Shown in pieces: positions 17,737-25,970 of a stretch of 64,000 nucleotides of DNA (positions are counted from its first letter, which is position 1; each line of letters begins with the position of its first letter). The position numbers were made by a program, and so were the translations under genes. A model generated the notes under the pieces. That model made no database searches. It worked only from the letters and a program-made list of their open reading frames with translations, and had not been told where the DNA came from. Source of the DNA: Shewanella litorisediminis (lineage in GTDB: Bacteria > Pseudomonadota > Gammaproteobacteria > Enterobacterales > Shewanellaceae); contig NZ_CP069213.1 of the NCBI RefSeq assembly GCF_016834455.1, positions 558,501 through 622,500 of the forward strand, written 5' to 3'.

Positions 17737-19376
17737 ATATGGAATTGATAGCCATCTCTCACTGAATCGCTGGCCTGTGGATTGTCATCCCGTTTTACCG
17801 GAATGCTGAGGACAAAGCAGGCGCCTCCCAGGGTGGATTTTCCTTCGTAACGCACGCTGCCTTTAAGCAGGGTAGCCGCGTTGAATGCCGCCGACAAACC
17901 CAGTCCAGTGCCGCCCCTGGCACGGGTGGTGGTATAAAAGGGCTCAAACATGTGCTCGGCAACCTGAGGCGAGATCCCGGGCCCGTTATCCTCAAGACGC
18001 ATCACAAGGCGACGGTTTTCCAGGTACGCCTCGACCCTGAACTGGTTTTCACGTCCCTGTGCAAAGGCATGGGCATAGATGTTGGACATCAGGTTACTCA
18101 GTATCTGGTTAAGCAGACTGTAGTTTGTCTCCACTTGCAGTTCATCGGCAATATCCAGTTCCATGTTGGCCACTGTGGGCGCATAGATGAGTTGCGTCGA
18201 GTCATGAATGTCCCGGCAGAGCTGAGCAACGGGAATTTGCTCATGTGCCTCATGGCTGTTCTCCGCCGCAATGGTTTTGAACTTCTGGATGAGGTTGCTT
18301 GCGCGGGTGATGTTGCTGACGATGAGTTCACAGCTTTGTTGATATTCTTCGAGGATAGCGTTGATTTCCTCCAGGGTGGCCTCTTCACTGTGGATGAGGT
18401 TAATGAGCTCATCAATGTGGGCCAGCTGGGTGCTGGCGGCTGTGAGACAAATCCCGATTGGGGTATTGATTTCATGGGCTACACCAGACACCAAACCGCC
18501 GAGGGCAGCCATTTTTTCCTGCTCCACCAGCGCCTCTTGAGCTCGCTTGAGGATCAGCAGCGACTGTTCCAGTTCCATGGTGCGCTCTTTGACCTGCTTG
18601 GCGAGTTCTTCCTTGTACGATCGCTCCAGTTCCAGCAGTCGTTCCCTGTCTTCCAGCGCGTGTTGTAAGTCTGACTTGGACTTTTTCAAGGCACCGAATG
18701 AGCGATGCAGCTGCTCCTGCATTTCGTTTATCGCCAGTGCGACCTGATCGAATTCGTTCTGGGCTCCCCGCTTTTGAAACGTCAGCGGCTGATACTCATG
18801 CTCGACGCTGATGTCCTGACAGTAGGCTGCCAGGGTATTGAGATGGCGGGTAATGTTGAGCCACACCAGGATAAGAATCATACCCGCCACCAAAAAGGTT
18901 TTAATGGCGTTGGAGAGCAGTATGATTATTGCCTTGTCATAAATGCGTTCGTACACGGCATTCAAGTCGGCCTGAATGGTGAGTTTACCCACAGAGATGC
19001 TTTCGCTGCCGGAACTGTAGTTCAGGGAAAACACCTTTTCGATAAAGTTCTTGTCGATGGGGGCGCCGCGGCTCCAGTGTTGGCCGCTGTCGTCGTCGAT
19101 GGAGATATAGGTAATATCGGGCAGCTGAATAAGCCCTTCCAACTGAGTATTGATAAGCCGCTCATCTATCACCCAGATACTCGCCGCCAGTACATCGAGA
19201 TTGACTTTCTCGATGTTGGAGAAGGCGCGATCGATACGGTTAAGATCGCCGTTATAGTCATTAAACAGCTGATAGCCGGTGGTGATGAGGGTGATCAGCG
19301 AGCTGAACAGCACGATCGAAATCATCAGCCTGCGACCGATTTTGCTGCTCACCGCCTGACGAGAAAAACCCAGCAT
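17733..19376 (-). CDS. Orphan membrane sensor histidine kinase
   Basis: 547-aa sensor kinase. The first membrane segment (about 15-36) precedes a periplasmic domain of about 115 residues (36-150, including WVIDERLINTQLEGL) and a second segment at about 155-175. HAMP and coiled-coil regions (to about 285) lead to the phosphoacceptor GVAHEINTPIG (His near 299), the N box NQILSNLMSNIYAHA, G1 DNGPGIS, F box FEPFYTTT and G2 GTGLGLS. The catalytic core is complete and there is no receiver domain. No response regulator gene is adjacent, so its partner is elsewhere. The periplasmic domain is not a family I recognise. Confidence 0.88.
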   Translation of the reverse strand: MLGFSRQAVSSKIGRRLMISIVLFSSLITLITTGYQLFNDYNGDLNRIDRAFSNIEKVNLDVLAASIWVIDERLINTQLEGLIQLPDITYISIDDDSGQHWSRGAPIDKNFIEKVFSLNYSSGSESISVGKLTIQADLNAVYERIYDKAIIILLSNAIKTFLVAGMILILVWLNITRHLNTLAAYCQDISVEHEYQPLTFQKRGAQNEFDQVALAINEMQEQLHRSFGALKKSKSDLQHALEDRERLLELERSYKEELAKQVKERTMELEQSLLILKRAQEALVEQEKMAALGGLVSGVAHEINTPIGICLTAASTQLAHIDELINLIHSEEATLEEINAILEEYQQSCELIVSNITRASNLIQKFKTIAAENSHEAHEQIPVAQLCRDIHDSTQLIYAPTVANMELDIADELQVETNYSLLNQILSNLMSNIYAHAFAQGRENQFRVEAYLENRRLVMRLEDNGPGISPQVAEHMFEPFYTTTRARGGTGLGLSAAFNAATLLKGSVRYEGKSTLGGACFVLSIPVKRDDNPQASDSVRDGYQFHI

Positions 19377-19545
19377 GCTTTCTATTTAATCCTGACCTGC
19401 TTTTGATTATGTATAAGCATAGTTTGACTAATAAAAAAGCGCTGAAATTCTGCAACCTGAGTACAAATTGACATATCTGTTAAGTCTGGCATTCAACTTG
19501 CTTGATATGGGCAGAAGTTCAATTTTCTGACGGAAGAGGTGTGCG

Positions 19546-20166
19546 ATGAAGGTGCCTGAATGGAGTTTCCCGGGTGTGGAATCACTGAAAGCCTTGGGGT
19601 TTAAAAGCATGCTCTGGTTGCTGATTGCGACCCTGGCGATGAAGTTTGCGCCGCAATCCTGGCTGGCCGCTTTGCATCTTGACCAATGGGCAACACAAGA
19701 GTCGGCCTTGATTGGCCTTGGACTGATCATTGCCTGTGCTTTTTTTGCTTCTCTGTTGGCTAATTTTTTATTGGACGAAGCCATCAGTTACCTTGGGACA
19801 AAACGGAAAAAAGAAGTGATTGAGCACAAAGTTAAATTGCTCGATCCAGCGGAGCGTGCGTTGCTCAGAGAGTTCTTTTTACAGGGAAAAACCATTTTGA
19901 CGCTGCCAGTGGAAGAGTTGGCGGTTCGCAGCCTGGTGGACACCAATATTCTCGAGTGCCTCGGGAATGTGAAGCACTATGCCATCCAGGGTTCAACGGC
20001 CGATTACAAGATAAGCATGCTGGCGAGAGAGCACCTGAACCGAAATGTGCTGAGGTTGCCCAATGGGGAGTTGAGTCAGGAAGATATGCAAAACCTGATA
20101 AAGGCACGCCCTGGCTTTGTGGGGAATGTGGTATCGCACCGCAAACCGCCTCAGCGTGCAGCCTGA
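19546..20166 (+). CDS. SieB-like (superinfection exclusion B family) membrane protein
   Basis: 206-aa protein with two N-terminal membrane segments (about 20-36 and 55-78) and a cytosolic C-terminal domain (LLDPAERALLREFF, LPVEELAVRSLVDTNILECLG) that resembles the superinfection exclusion B family. The family name comes from the lambdoid SieB protein that aborts infection by certain phages, but many chromosomal relatives have no tested role. A good GAAGAGG site precedes the ATG. It is a single-gene unit between the histidine kinase and the DUF3149 gene, with no phage genes nearby. Family assignment is by memory of sequence style and needs a profile search. Confidence 0.55.
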   Translation: MKVPEWSFPGVESLKALGFKSMLWLLIATLAMKFAPQSWLAALHLDQWATQESALIGLGLIIACAFFASLLANFLLDEAISYLGTKRKKEVIEHKVKLLDPAERALLREFFLQGKTILTLPVEELAVRSLVDTNILECLGNVKHYAIQGSTADYKISMLAREHLNRNVLRLPNGELSQEDMQNLIKARPGFVGNVVSHRKPPQRAA

Positions 20167-20189
20167 AGCCAGACTAAAATACAGACATA

Positions 20190-20214
20190 AAAAAGGGGGG
20201 CCATTCGGCCCCCT
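20190..20214 (-). terminator. Terminator shared by the SieB-like and DUF3149 genes
   Basis: A GGGGGCC / GGCCCCC stem with loop ATTC is flanked on the left by six A. It gives a strong T run for minus-strand transcripts and a weaker one for the plus strand. Confidence 0.75.
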
Positions 20215-20260
20215 AATTCACTCTTGAAACATGCACAGTTAAGAACATTGAAAGCAAAAA

Positions 20261-20389
20261 CTAAGGCTTCGCAGACTTCACAAACAGCATCCACATGATG
20301 TAGGAAATGATCCCTAAAGTGGTGAAGATTACTATCATTGACATTAACCCTATCGGGTTACCAAACATCAAATCCAGCCAAAACGCCAT
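20261..20389 (-). CDS. DUF3149-type 42-residue membrane protein
   Basis: A 42-aa protein starting MAFWLDLMFGNPIGLMSM, with one membrane helix over about residues 13-37 and a short basic end (VKSAKP). This matches the DUF3149 family of tiny inner-membrane proteins as I remember it. GAGGAT lies nine bases upstream of the ATG on the minus strand and a terminator follows the stop, so it looks like a genuine unit. It is divergent from the hemerythrin receptor. The spacer carries two FNR-type boxes, one 62 bases upstream of this start, suggesting anaerobic control. Function unknown. Confidence 0.75.
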   Translation of the reverse strand: MAFWLDLMFGNPIGLMSMIVIFTTLGIISYIMWMLFVKSAKP

Positions 20390-20450
20390 GATTGAAATCC
20401 TCTTTTCCGTGAAGTCGGATTTAAGGTAACTCTCAGTTCACCCGGCTTTC

Positions 20451-20464
20451 CTGATCTTGATCAA
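20451..20464. promoter_or_regulatory. FNR/EtrA-like box 1
   Basis: CTGATCTTGATCAA matches the FNR consensus TTGAT-N4-ATCAA at 9 of 10 defined positions. It is 62 bases upstream of the DUF3149 ATG (minus strand), where an activator site is expected. Confidence 0.6.
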
Positions 20465-20510
20465 TAAAGCTCCCTATTGATTAGCGCCATGAAAAACAAG
20501 TGTTAATAAT

Positions 20511-20524
20511 TTGATGTGAATCAA
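20511..20524. promoter_or_regulatory. FNR/EtrA-like box 2
   Basis: TTGATGTGAATCAA is a perfect match to TTGAT-N4-ATCAA. Its centre is exactly 60 bases from box 1 and it is 111 bases upstream of the hemerythrin receptor ATG. A CATACT -10-like element follows at 20552-20557. Confidence 0.7.
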
Positions 20525-20634
20525 CTTTTGCTCAATTTTGAGAGGCTGAGCCATACTTGCTTTTGGGATGAACAGATAAACCACCTGAGTGCCCCTCTTT
20601 TGGGGTATTTGAGTGGGTAATTTGAGGGATGCCG

Positions 20635-22191
20635 ATGCTGTTTGAAAACAAGATGTTCCAACGACTGGGCTGGCTGTTGCTGTTGGTTGTACTGGTGCTG
20701 CTGGGAGCCGAATCCCGCTGGCTTGAAGCCATGATATTACTCCTTGCTGCCGTTATGATTGGCGCAGGCCTTGTGGGGCAGGCCAAAGCCCTGGCGGGTT
20801 TGGAAGCCAAGGTAGCAAACCTTGCCGACGGCGATTTAACACAAAGGTTTGATGAACTCGTCGGTGATAATTATGCGCAGGTCTCCAAAGGGTTGCAGCG
20901 CATGAGTGAAGATGTCACCAGAACTGTCGCGGCGCTTTCGGATACCAGTGAGTCGATGAATCAGGTTGCCAGAGAGCTAAAGTCTGTCAGTGAACTTGCA
21001 GCCTTGGGTGTGGCCTCTCAGGAACAGCGTACCGAGGAGGCGGCAGCCTCAATGGCGCAAATGGTTCACACGGTGCAGGATATTTCGGCCAGTGCTGCAC
21101 GTGTGGCGGCATCGGTCGATGACACCATGGGCCGTGCCGAGCATGGTGGTCGCCTGGTGACTCAGGCCGTTGGTCGCATCAACTCCATGGCCGAGCAAAT
21201 CAGTCAGAGCGAAATCGTGATAGAGCAACTGGCGCAGGATGCCGCCAGCATCAGCAGCATTATCGACACCATCTCGCAGGTTGCAGAGCAAACCAACCTG
21301 CTGGCCCTGAATGCGGCTATTGAGAGTGCCAGGGCCGGTGAGCATGGCCGGGGCTTTGCTGTGGTGGCGGATGAAGTGCGCAATCTGGCAAAGCGTACCT
21401 CAGAGGCGACAGTGGAAATCCAGCAGCAAATACAGGCACTGCAGGCGGGCAGTCGCAATGGGGTGGCCGTGATGCATGCCTCGGTGGCGCTGGCGGAGGA
21501 GACCCGTGGGCTGGTGAGTGAGGCCAGCGAAGCGCTGACTGTGATAGTGGCGCAGGTCAGCGACATCACCCAGATGAGCCATCAAATCGCAGCCGCGTCC
21601 GAGCATCAGCAGCAGGTGGCCGAGCAAATCAACGAGTCTATTGCCTCTATCTCCCATCAGGCCGCTGAAAATGCCGCCAACACCAATCGCAACAATTTGG
21701 CCAGCCTTAAACTCTTCAACATGTCCCAGGAAATTGGTTCACTGCTGCACCGGTTCCATGTGGACAAGAGCCGGATAAGCCATGAGAAAGCATTTGTCAG
21801 CTGGGGACCTTCCCTTGACATCGGCATGGCTGAAGTTAATCGCCAACACCAAAGGCTCATTTCCCTGATTAATGAGCTGCATCGTGCCATCAACGACGGA
21901 TATGGTTTGGCGGCTATCAAACGTATTGTGCAGGGGCTGGTGGATTACACGGCCAATCATTTCAGTTACGAAGAGGAGCTGTTTGCCCGCTTCGGCTATC
22001 CACAGACTCAGGCCCACGAAACTGAGCATAAGCAGTTGGTCAGTCAGGTACTCGACTTCCAGCGCCGTGTTGGACGGGGTGAAAACGTCTCCGATGAGCT
22101 GATGGCGTTTCTCAAGGCCTGGCTTATTAACCATATCCAGGGCAGCGATAAGGAATACGCTGGTTTCTTGCTGTCAAAAGGAGCGGATTAA
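20635..22191 (+). CDS. Chemoreceptor with C-terminal hemerythrin domain
   Basis: 518-aa methyl-accepting protein fused to a bacteriohemerythrin domain. Two hydrophobic segments (about 8-25 and 30-48) form an N-terminal hairpin with almost no periplasmic part. HAMP-like and methyl-accepting regions follow with the tip [16 protein letters not shown] near 223-238. The hemerythrin domain (about 385-515) keeps the expected di-iron ligands: His in [23 protein letters not shown] (two His), INHI, and Asp in GSDKEY. It should sense O2 or NO inside the cell and report to CheA, like Desulfovibrio DcrH. The ATG at 20635 is chosen since GAGGG lies six bases upstream; ATG 20629 would be too close. Confidence 0.92.
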   Translation: MLFENKMFQRLGWLLLLVVLVLLGAESRWLEAMILLLAAVMIGAGLVGQAKALAGLEAKVANLADGDLTQRFDELVGDNYAQVSKGLQRMSEDVTRTVAALSDTSESMNQVARELKSVSELAALGVASQEQRTEEAAASMAQMVHTVQDISASAARVAASVDDTMGRAEHGGRLVTQAVGRINSMAEQISQSEIVIEQLAQDAASISSIIDTISQVAEQTNLLALNAAIESARAGEHGRGFAVVADEVRNLAKRTSEATVEIQQQIQALQAGSRNGVAVMHASVALAEETRGLVSEASEALTVIVAQVSDITQMSHQIAAASEHQQQVAEQINESIASISHQAAENAANTNRNNLASLKLFNMSQEIGSLLHRFHVDKSRISHEKAFVSWGPSLDIGMAEVNRQHQRLISLINELHRAINDGYGLAAIKRIVQGLVDYTANHFSYEEELFARFGYPQTQAHETEHKQLVSQVLDFQRRVGRGENVSDELMAFLKAWLINHIQGSDKEYAGFLLSKGAD

Positions 22192-22253
22192 CACCGCCTG
22201 TCGTATTTTTGTGCAATCGAAACATCCTTCTTTCAGGAAGCGCGGGAAAGGGC

Positions 22254-22281
22254 TTGCCAAGAGAATGGGGCCGCGTATAAT
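22254..22281 (+). promoter_or_regulatory. Sigma-70 promoter of tRNA-Leu
   Basis: TTGCCA (22254-22259) and a perfect TATAAT (22276-22281) are separated by 16 bases, placing the start near 22288, about 39 bases before the tRNA. Confidence 0.75.
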
Positions 22282-22326
22282 CCAACGTCATTGTCGGGTT
22301 ACAAGCCTGATAATGAGAAAATTTGT

Positions 22327-22413
22327 GCCAGAGTGGTGAAATTGGTAGACACAGGGGATTCAAAATCCCCCGCCCTTAAAAGCGTGTCGGTTCGAGTCCG
22401 ACCTCTGGTACCA
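22327..22413 (+). tRNA. leuX: tRNA-Leu (anticodon CAA)
   Basis: 87-base class II tRNA. The acceptor stem GCCAGAG pairs with CTCTGGT (terminal G-U), the D arm contains AATTGGTAGAC, the anticodon stem-loop GGGGA-TTCAAAA-TCCCC has anticodon CAA at 22361-22363, a variable arm follows, and the T arm is GTCGG-TTCGAGT-CCGAC. CCA is genome-encoded. It reads UUG codons. Confidence 0.96.
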
Positions 22414-22417
22414 ACTT

Positions 22418-22444
22418 AAAAGTCAGCGAAAGCTGGCTTTTTTG
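22418..22444 (+). terminator. Terminator of tRNA-Leu
   Basis: A stem AAAAGTCAGC / GCTGGCTTTT (one U-G pair) around a GAAA tetraloop is followed by T-rich sequence, five bases after the tRNA CCA end. Confidence 0.85.
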
Positions 22445-22482
22445 TTTTTGGGGTTTGGGCTTCGGAAAGGCAAACTGACCCG

Positions 22483-22531
22483 CAGCGTGTCGGCTGGATG
22501 GCCAGCCCCGTCACTCCGACCTCTGGTACCA
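22483..22531 (+). repeat. Degenerate 3' fragment of tRNA-Leu
   Basis: Repeats AGCGTGTCGG from the variable/T-arm junction and TCCGACCTCTGGTACCA (17 bases: T-arm 3' side, acceptor stem and CCA) of the intact tRNA-Leu 100 bases upstream. An unrelated stretch of about 20 bases replaces the T loop. It is followed by ACTTAAA and a terminator, as the intact gene is. It cannot fold as a tRNA. It looks like the remnant of a tandem tRNA copy or an attachment-site duplication. Confidence 0.75.
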
Positions 22532-22536
22532 TACTT

Positions 22537-22562
22537 AAAGCCGACATGAAGTCGGTTTTTTT
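22537..22562 (+). terminator. Terminator behind the tRNA-Leu remnant
   Basis: Stem AGCCGAC / GTCGGTT with a T run of seven, corresponding in position to the terminator of the intact tRNA. Confidence 0.7.
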
Positions 22563-22740
22563 GTACCTAAAATAAGGTGTTACACGCTTACGCCTTGGTC
22601 AGGAAACGGTTCCGGTTTCTGCTTTTTCTACCCTTCAGTCCTTCCAAATTTAACATTCTTTGCAAGACACTCCTGCACCTCTTTGCCCTCGATTTTGACC
22701 CTAAATTGGCTATCTCAGCTTTGCATATCACTCCGGCGAA
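22563..22740. other. Spacer between tRNA-Leu remnant and barrel gene
   Basis: 178 bases with no promoter, ribosome site or signal-peptide ORF in frame with the barrel gene. It probably contains the junction of the islet with the tRNA region. Confidence 0.4.
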
Positions 22741-23877
22741 ATGGTCACGGTAAATACGTCTGCAGATGCTTCTGATTTATTCGATGAGCAAGATGGCCAG
22801 TTAGATCTGGGTCATTATTTAGCTGAAAACGCTTACGGTTTTCTGCCGATCCCCATGTTAATCACCGAACCCGCTGTCGGCGTGGGTGGTGGCTTGGTGG
22901 GCATGTTTCCGCATGAAACCGAAGAGGAAAAAGTTCGTCGTATGCAAAAGGCCCGTGAATCTATCGACGGTGGTGCCCAGCTTATGCCTGCGGCCATGAC
23001 TTTAGTGGGTGCTGCGGGTACCGAAAATGGTACCTGGCTTGCGTTTGCCGGTCATCGTCATTCCTGGCTGCAAGATACTATTCGGTATACGGGTATTGCC
23101 GGTGTCGCCAATGCGAACCTGGATATCTACTCTCGCCTGGGTGGCCTGTTGCCCCCCGAGCATGCGATTCAATTTGATACTGAGACCCAAGCCGTGTTTG
23201 CCTTGCAAAAGGCGCAATTTAGGGTAGCCAAAACACCCTTGATGTTAGGGGTTAAACAGATCTGGAGCCAGTCGAGCGTCTCCTCTTCTGATGCCTTAGT
23301 GGATTGGATTCTAAAAAATCGCTTAGGTGATAGCAGTACAACTTCGGGTCTGGGACTTGTAGCCGAGTATGATACTCGCGACAACATGTTCTTCCCCAAG
23401 AAGGGTTTCACCGTATCGAGTGAATATATGGTGTTCGATGAGGCTATCGGCTCTGACATTAATTACCAAACCTTGAATGTCAGTGGTGAGGTTTACGTGC
23501 AGATCACTGAGCATTGGACCTTCGCCGCCGCGGCCAGCTATGACGCCATCTATGGTGATGACAACGAGCTGACACCAACGGCGAAACCCTTTGTGAACCT
23601 ACGTGGTGTGTCGGCGTTTCGTTACCAAGGCGATCAGGTCGCCACTGTGCAGTCTCAGTTGATGTATCACTTTGACCACAGATGGACGGTCTCTGGCTTC
23701 TACGGTTATGGCCAAACGGCTAATGACAGCAATTATGAAAACCAAGACTCGGTAAATGCCTATGGCGTGGGTTTCCGTTATCAGATTGCCCGTCGTTATG
23801 GTATCCACATGGGTGTCGATTTGGCGAGAAGCGGCGACGACAACGCTATCTACTTCCAAGTGGGATCAGGCTTCTAA
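22741..23877 (+). CDS. BamA/TamA-type outer-membrane beta-barrel protein, 5' end probably lost
   Basis: 378 residues resembling a surface-antigen (D15/BamA/TamA-type) barrel without POTRA domains: DASDLFDEQDGQLDLG, EYDTRDNMFFPKKGF, LRGVSAFRYQGDQ, a run of amphipathic strands, and a C-terminal Phe (QVGSGF). The product should sit in the outer membrane, yet there is no signal peptide, no ribosome site before the ATG, and stop codons lie 40-45 bases upstream in frame. The family-like sequence begins within the first 10 residues, so the secretion signal seems to have been removed. This may be a silent fragment. Its last 32 bases overlap the convergent MFS gene. Confidence 0.65.
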   Translation: MVTVNTSADASDLFDEQDGQLDLGHYLAENAYGFLPIPMLITEPAVGVGGGLVGMFPHETEEEKVRRMQKARESIDGGAQLMPAAMTLVGAAGTENGTWLAFAGHRHSWLQDTIRYTGIAGVANANLDIYSRLGGLLPPEHAIQFDTETQAVFALQKAQFRVAKTPLMLGVKQIWSQSSVSSSDALVDWILKNRLGDSSTTSGLGLVAEYDTRDNMFFPKKGFTVSSEYMVFDEAIGSDINYQTLNVSGEVYVQITEHWTFAAAASYDAIYGDDNELTPTAKPFVNLRGVSAFRYQGDQVATVQSQLMYHFDHRWTVSGFYGYGQTANDSNYENQDSVNAYGVGFRYQIARRYGIHMGVDLARSGDDNAIYFQVGSGF

Positions 23878-24997
23878 GCTTTCCCAACAAAGTGGCCAGG
23901 GTAAGCAGCAGGGCGGTGATCACTAACGAACCGCCCAATTGCCCGGTTAGGCTCACTAATGCGAGTCCCAAGGCGATTAGCAGATAGTAGAGCAGGCCAA
24001 ACAGGGCTCCTGCGGTGCCAGCCTGGTCGCGATAGTCGACTAAGGCTTGGCTAAGCAGGTTAGGAATTGCGATGCCAAAGGCGGCCACGATGATGGCCAT
24101 GGGCAACAAAAAGCCTAGGTGCGTCTCGGTGAAATACACCCCAATGGCACCAGTAAGGGCCAGCAGGCAAGCCAGTTGCAGCAAGCGCTGTGGCATCATG
24201 CCTCGCTGCAATAGGCCTTTGTTGACAGCACTGCCAATCAGCGTACCTAGCGCCAACACCACGCCGCTATAACCAAATGCCTGCATACTCAGCCCTAAGC
24301 GCTGAAACAGGAAGGGCCCCTGCAGGTAGTAGCTAAACAGCAACACATTAAAACCCGCCACCAATGTCACATAGTGCCAAATATGGCCATCTTTAACCAT
24401 ACGCTTGCTCAGTGACCAGATTGACCCGGGCAGCTGCCCATCCAGGCGTGTCTCAGGCAGGCGTTGCAGGCAGATACCAAAAAGCAGCACGGCCAAGAGG
24501 CACAGGGTGAGAAATACCGCCCGGTATCCGCTCAAGTCAGCCAGCAAGCCACCAACGGACATGCCGATGACCGGACCAATGGCAATCCCTATCCCCATGT
24601 AAGCGAACACCTTAGCCAGGGCGATGCCGTCGAAACTGTCTCTGAGCATGGTCTGAGTGACCACAGAACCCACGGCCGCGCCGAAGGCGCTGAGGGCTCG
24701 CATTGTCAGTAGCCAGTCAAAGCTGGGCACCCAAAGGGCGGCAAACGCCGCGATACCATTGAGCAACAGGCCGAGTAACAGAGCGGTACGCCTGCCCAGA
24801 TGGTCACACAATATGCCCCAACACACCACGCCTAGGGCGAAGGCCAGGAAATAGATAGACAGCGTCTGGCCCGCCATGGCCTGTGGCACTTCAAAACCTG
24901 CGGCAATGTGAGGCAGCGCCGGACTGTAGAGGGTTTCCACTATCTGGGGAAACATCATCAGGATCACCATCAAGGGGATCGAAGGAGTCGCTTTCAT
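23846..24997 (-). CDS. MFS drug-resistance transporter, Bcr/CflA-like
   Basis: 383-aa inner-membrane carrier with 12 predicted helices. The loop 2-3 signature GILCDHLGRRTALL and the start PSIPLMVILMMFPQIVETLYSPALP resemble the Bcr/CflA drug:H+ antiporter group. Substrate unknown. An AraC-type gene is divergent upstream across 99 bases, an arrangement like nimR-nimT (yeaM-yeaN) in E. coli, so the regulator probably controls this exporter. The C-terminus overlaps the barrel gene tail-to-tail by 32 bases. No clear ribosome site precedes the ATG. Confidence 0.85.
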   Translation of the reverse strand: MKATPSIPLMVILMMFPQIVETLYSPALPHIAAGFEVPQAMAGQTLSIYFLAFALGVVCWGILCDHLGRRTALLLGLLLNGIAAFAALWVPSFDWLLTMRALSAFGAAVGSVVTQTMLRDSFDGIALAKVFAYMGIGIAIGPVIGMSVGGLLADLSGYRAVFLTLCLLAVLLFGICLQRLPETRLDGQLPGSIWSLSKRMVKDGHIWHYVTLVAGFNVLLFSYYLQGPFLFQRLGLSMQAFGYSGVVLALGTLIGSAVNKGLLQRGMMPQRLLQLACLLALTGAIGVYFTETHLGFLLPMAIIVAAFGIAIPNLLSQALVDYRDQAGTAGALFGLLYYLLIALGLALVSLTGQLGGSLVITALLLTLATLLGKLRSLIPLGSR

Positions 24998-25009
24998 GGT
25001 TAATGATTC

Positions 25010-25041
25010 GCCGTTATCAAAAGAGTGTGCAGTCTAACGGC
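25010..25041. promoter_or_regulatory. Inverted repeat between divergent MFS and AraC genes
   Basis: GCCGTTA (25010-25016) and TAACGGC (25035-25041) form a perfect 7-bp inverted repeat with an 18-base spacer, in the 99-base intergenic region. A likely operator for the AraC-type regulator. Confidence 0.5.
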
Positions 25042-25096
25042 CTTTGCTATAGTCCAAATAATATGATTGAGACAAAAAATATCGAAATAAGGACTT

Positions 25097-25873
25097 ATGG
25101 CATTTATCGATGAGTCGAGCCTAATAAACCTTGAAGCGCTGGAAGCCGAGGTGGTGGGTATCGCCGCCCGTCTCGGTCAGCACGATTCAGGCATGCATAG
25201 CCACACCAAGGCACAGCTGCTCTATGCTCCTCAGGGGTGTATGACCATCACGCTGGAGGGCCTTCATTGTGTATTGCCGCCCACCCGTGCCGCCTGGATC
25301 CCGCCTGAGTGCCGCCACAGTGTGGTGATGGAACGGGTGGTCGATTACCGCTCTGTCTACTTTGCCCCGCATCTGACCCAGACTATTGCTAATCGTATTC
25401 AAATTCTTGAGGTGACCCCCTTGTTAAAGGCGCTGGTGGAGCGCATGGCCTTTTGGCCCTGGGACAAACCGGCGGCAGCTATGGTGAACACCTATCAGCT
25501 ATTCTTCGAGGAGTTGGCACAGGCCAAGGAGAGTTACCAGGCGTTACCTTTGCCAAGCGACAGACGCCTGCAAGCCTGGTTGGCAGATTTGCACCGTGCC
25601 CCTTGTGATGTGCCGACCCTCAAGGAGCTGGGGCAGCAGTTAGGCGCCAGTAGCAAGACCATTAGCCGTATCTTTACCCGGCAGACGGGCATGGCGTATC
25701 AGAGCTGGCGCCAGCAGTGGCGGCTACAACAGGCGATCGCCTTGCTGGCCACCGACCATCAGGTCAATGATGTCGCCTATCGTCTGGGCTTCTCCAGTGA
25801 CAGCGCCTTTATCGCCTTCTTCAAGCAGCATACCGGGGCCACGCCGCTGCAGTATTTGCAGCCAAAATACTGA
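25097..25873 (+). CDS. AraC-family transcriptional regulator, NimR-like
   Basis: 258-aa regulator. An N-terminal cupin-like sensing domain (HSHTKAQLLYAPQG, PPTRAAWIPPECRHSV) is followed by two C-terminal helix-turn-helix motifs (TLKELGQQLGASSKTISRIF and VNDVAYRLGFSSDSAFIAFF), ending in the TPLQY segment. Overall architecture resembles E. coli NimR (YeaM). AAGGA lies six bases upstream of the ATG. Divergent from the MFS exporter gene, which is its probable target. Ligand unknown. Confidence 0.88.
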   Translation: MAFIDESSLINLEALEAEVVGIAARLGQHDSGMHSHTKAQLLYAPQGCMTITLEGLHCVLPPTRAAWIPPECRHSVVMERVVDYRSVYFAPHLTQTIANRIQILEVTPLLKALVERMAFWPWDKPAAAMVNTYQLFFEELAQAKESYQALPLPSDRRLQAWLADLHRAPCDVPTLKELGQQLGASSKTISRIFTRQTGMAYQSWRQQWRLQQAIALLATDHQVNDVAYRLGFSSDSAFIAFFKQHTGATPLQYLQPKY

Positions 25874-25970
25874 TAAATGGTGGGGGGGATGTGATGGACT
25901 ATAGCCTTTGAGCTTCTGGCTTATATGGTTGTTTAGCTGACTTATTTAACACAATGGCCGCATGGTTAAT

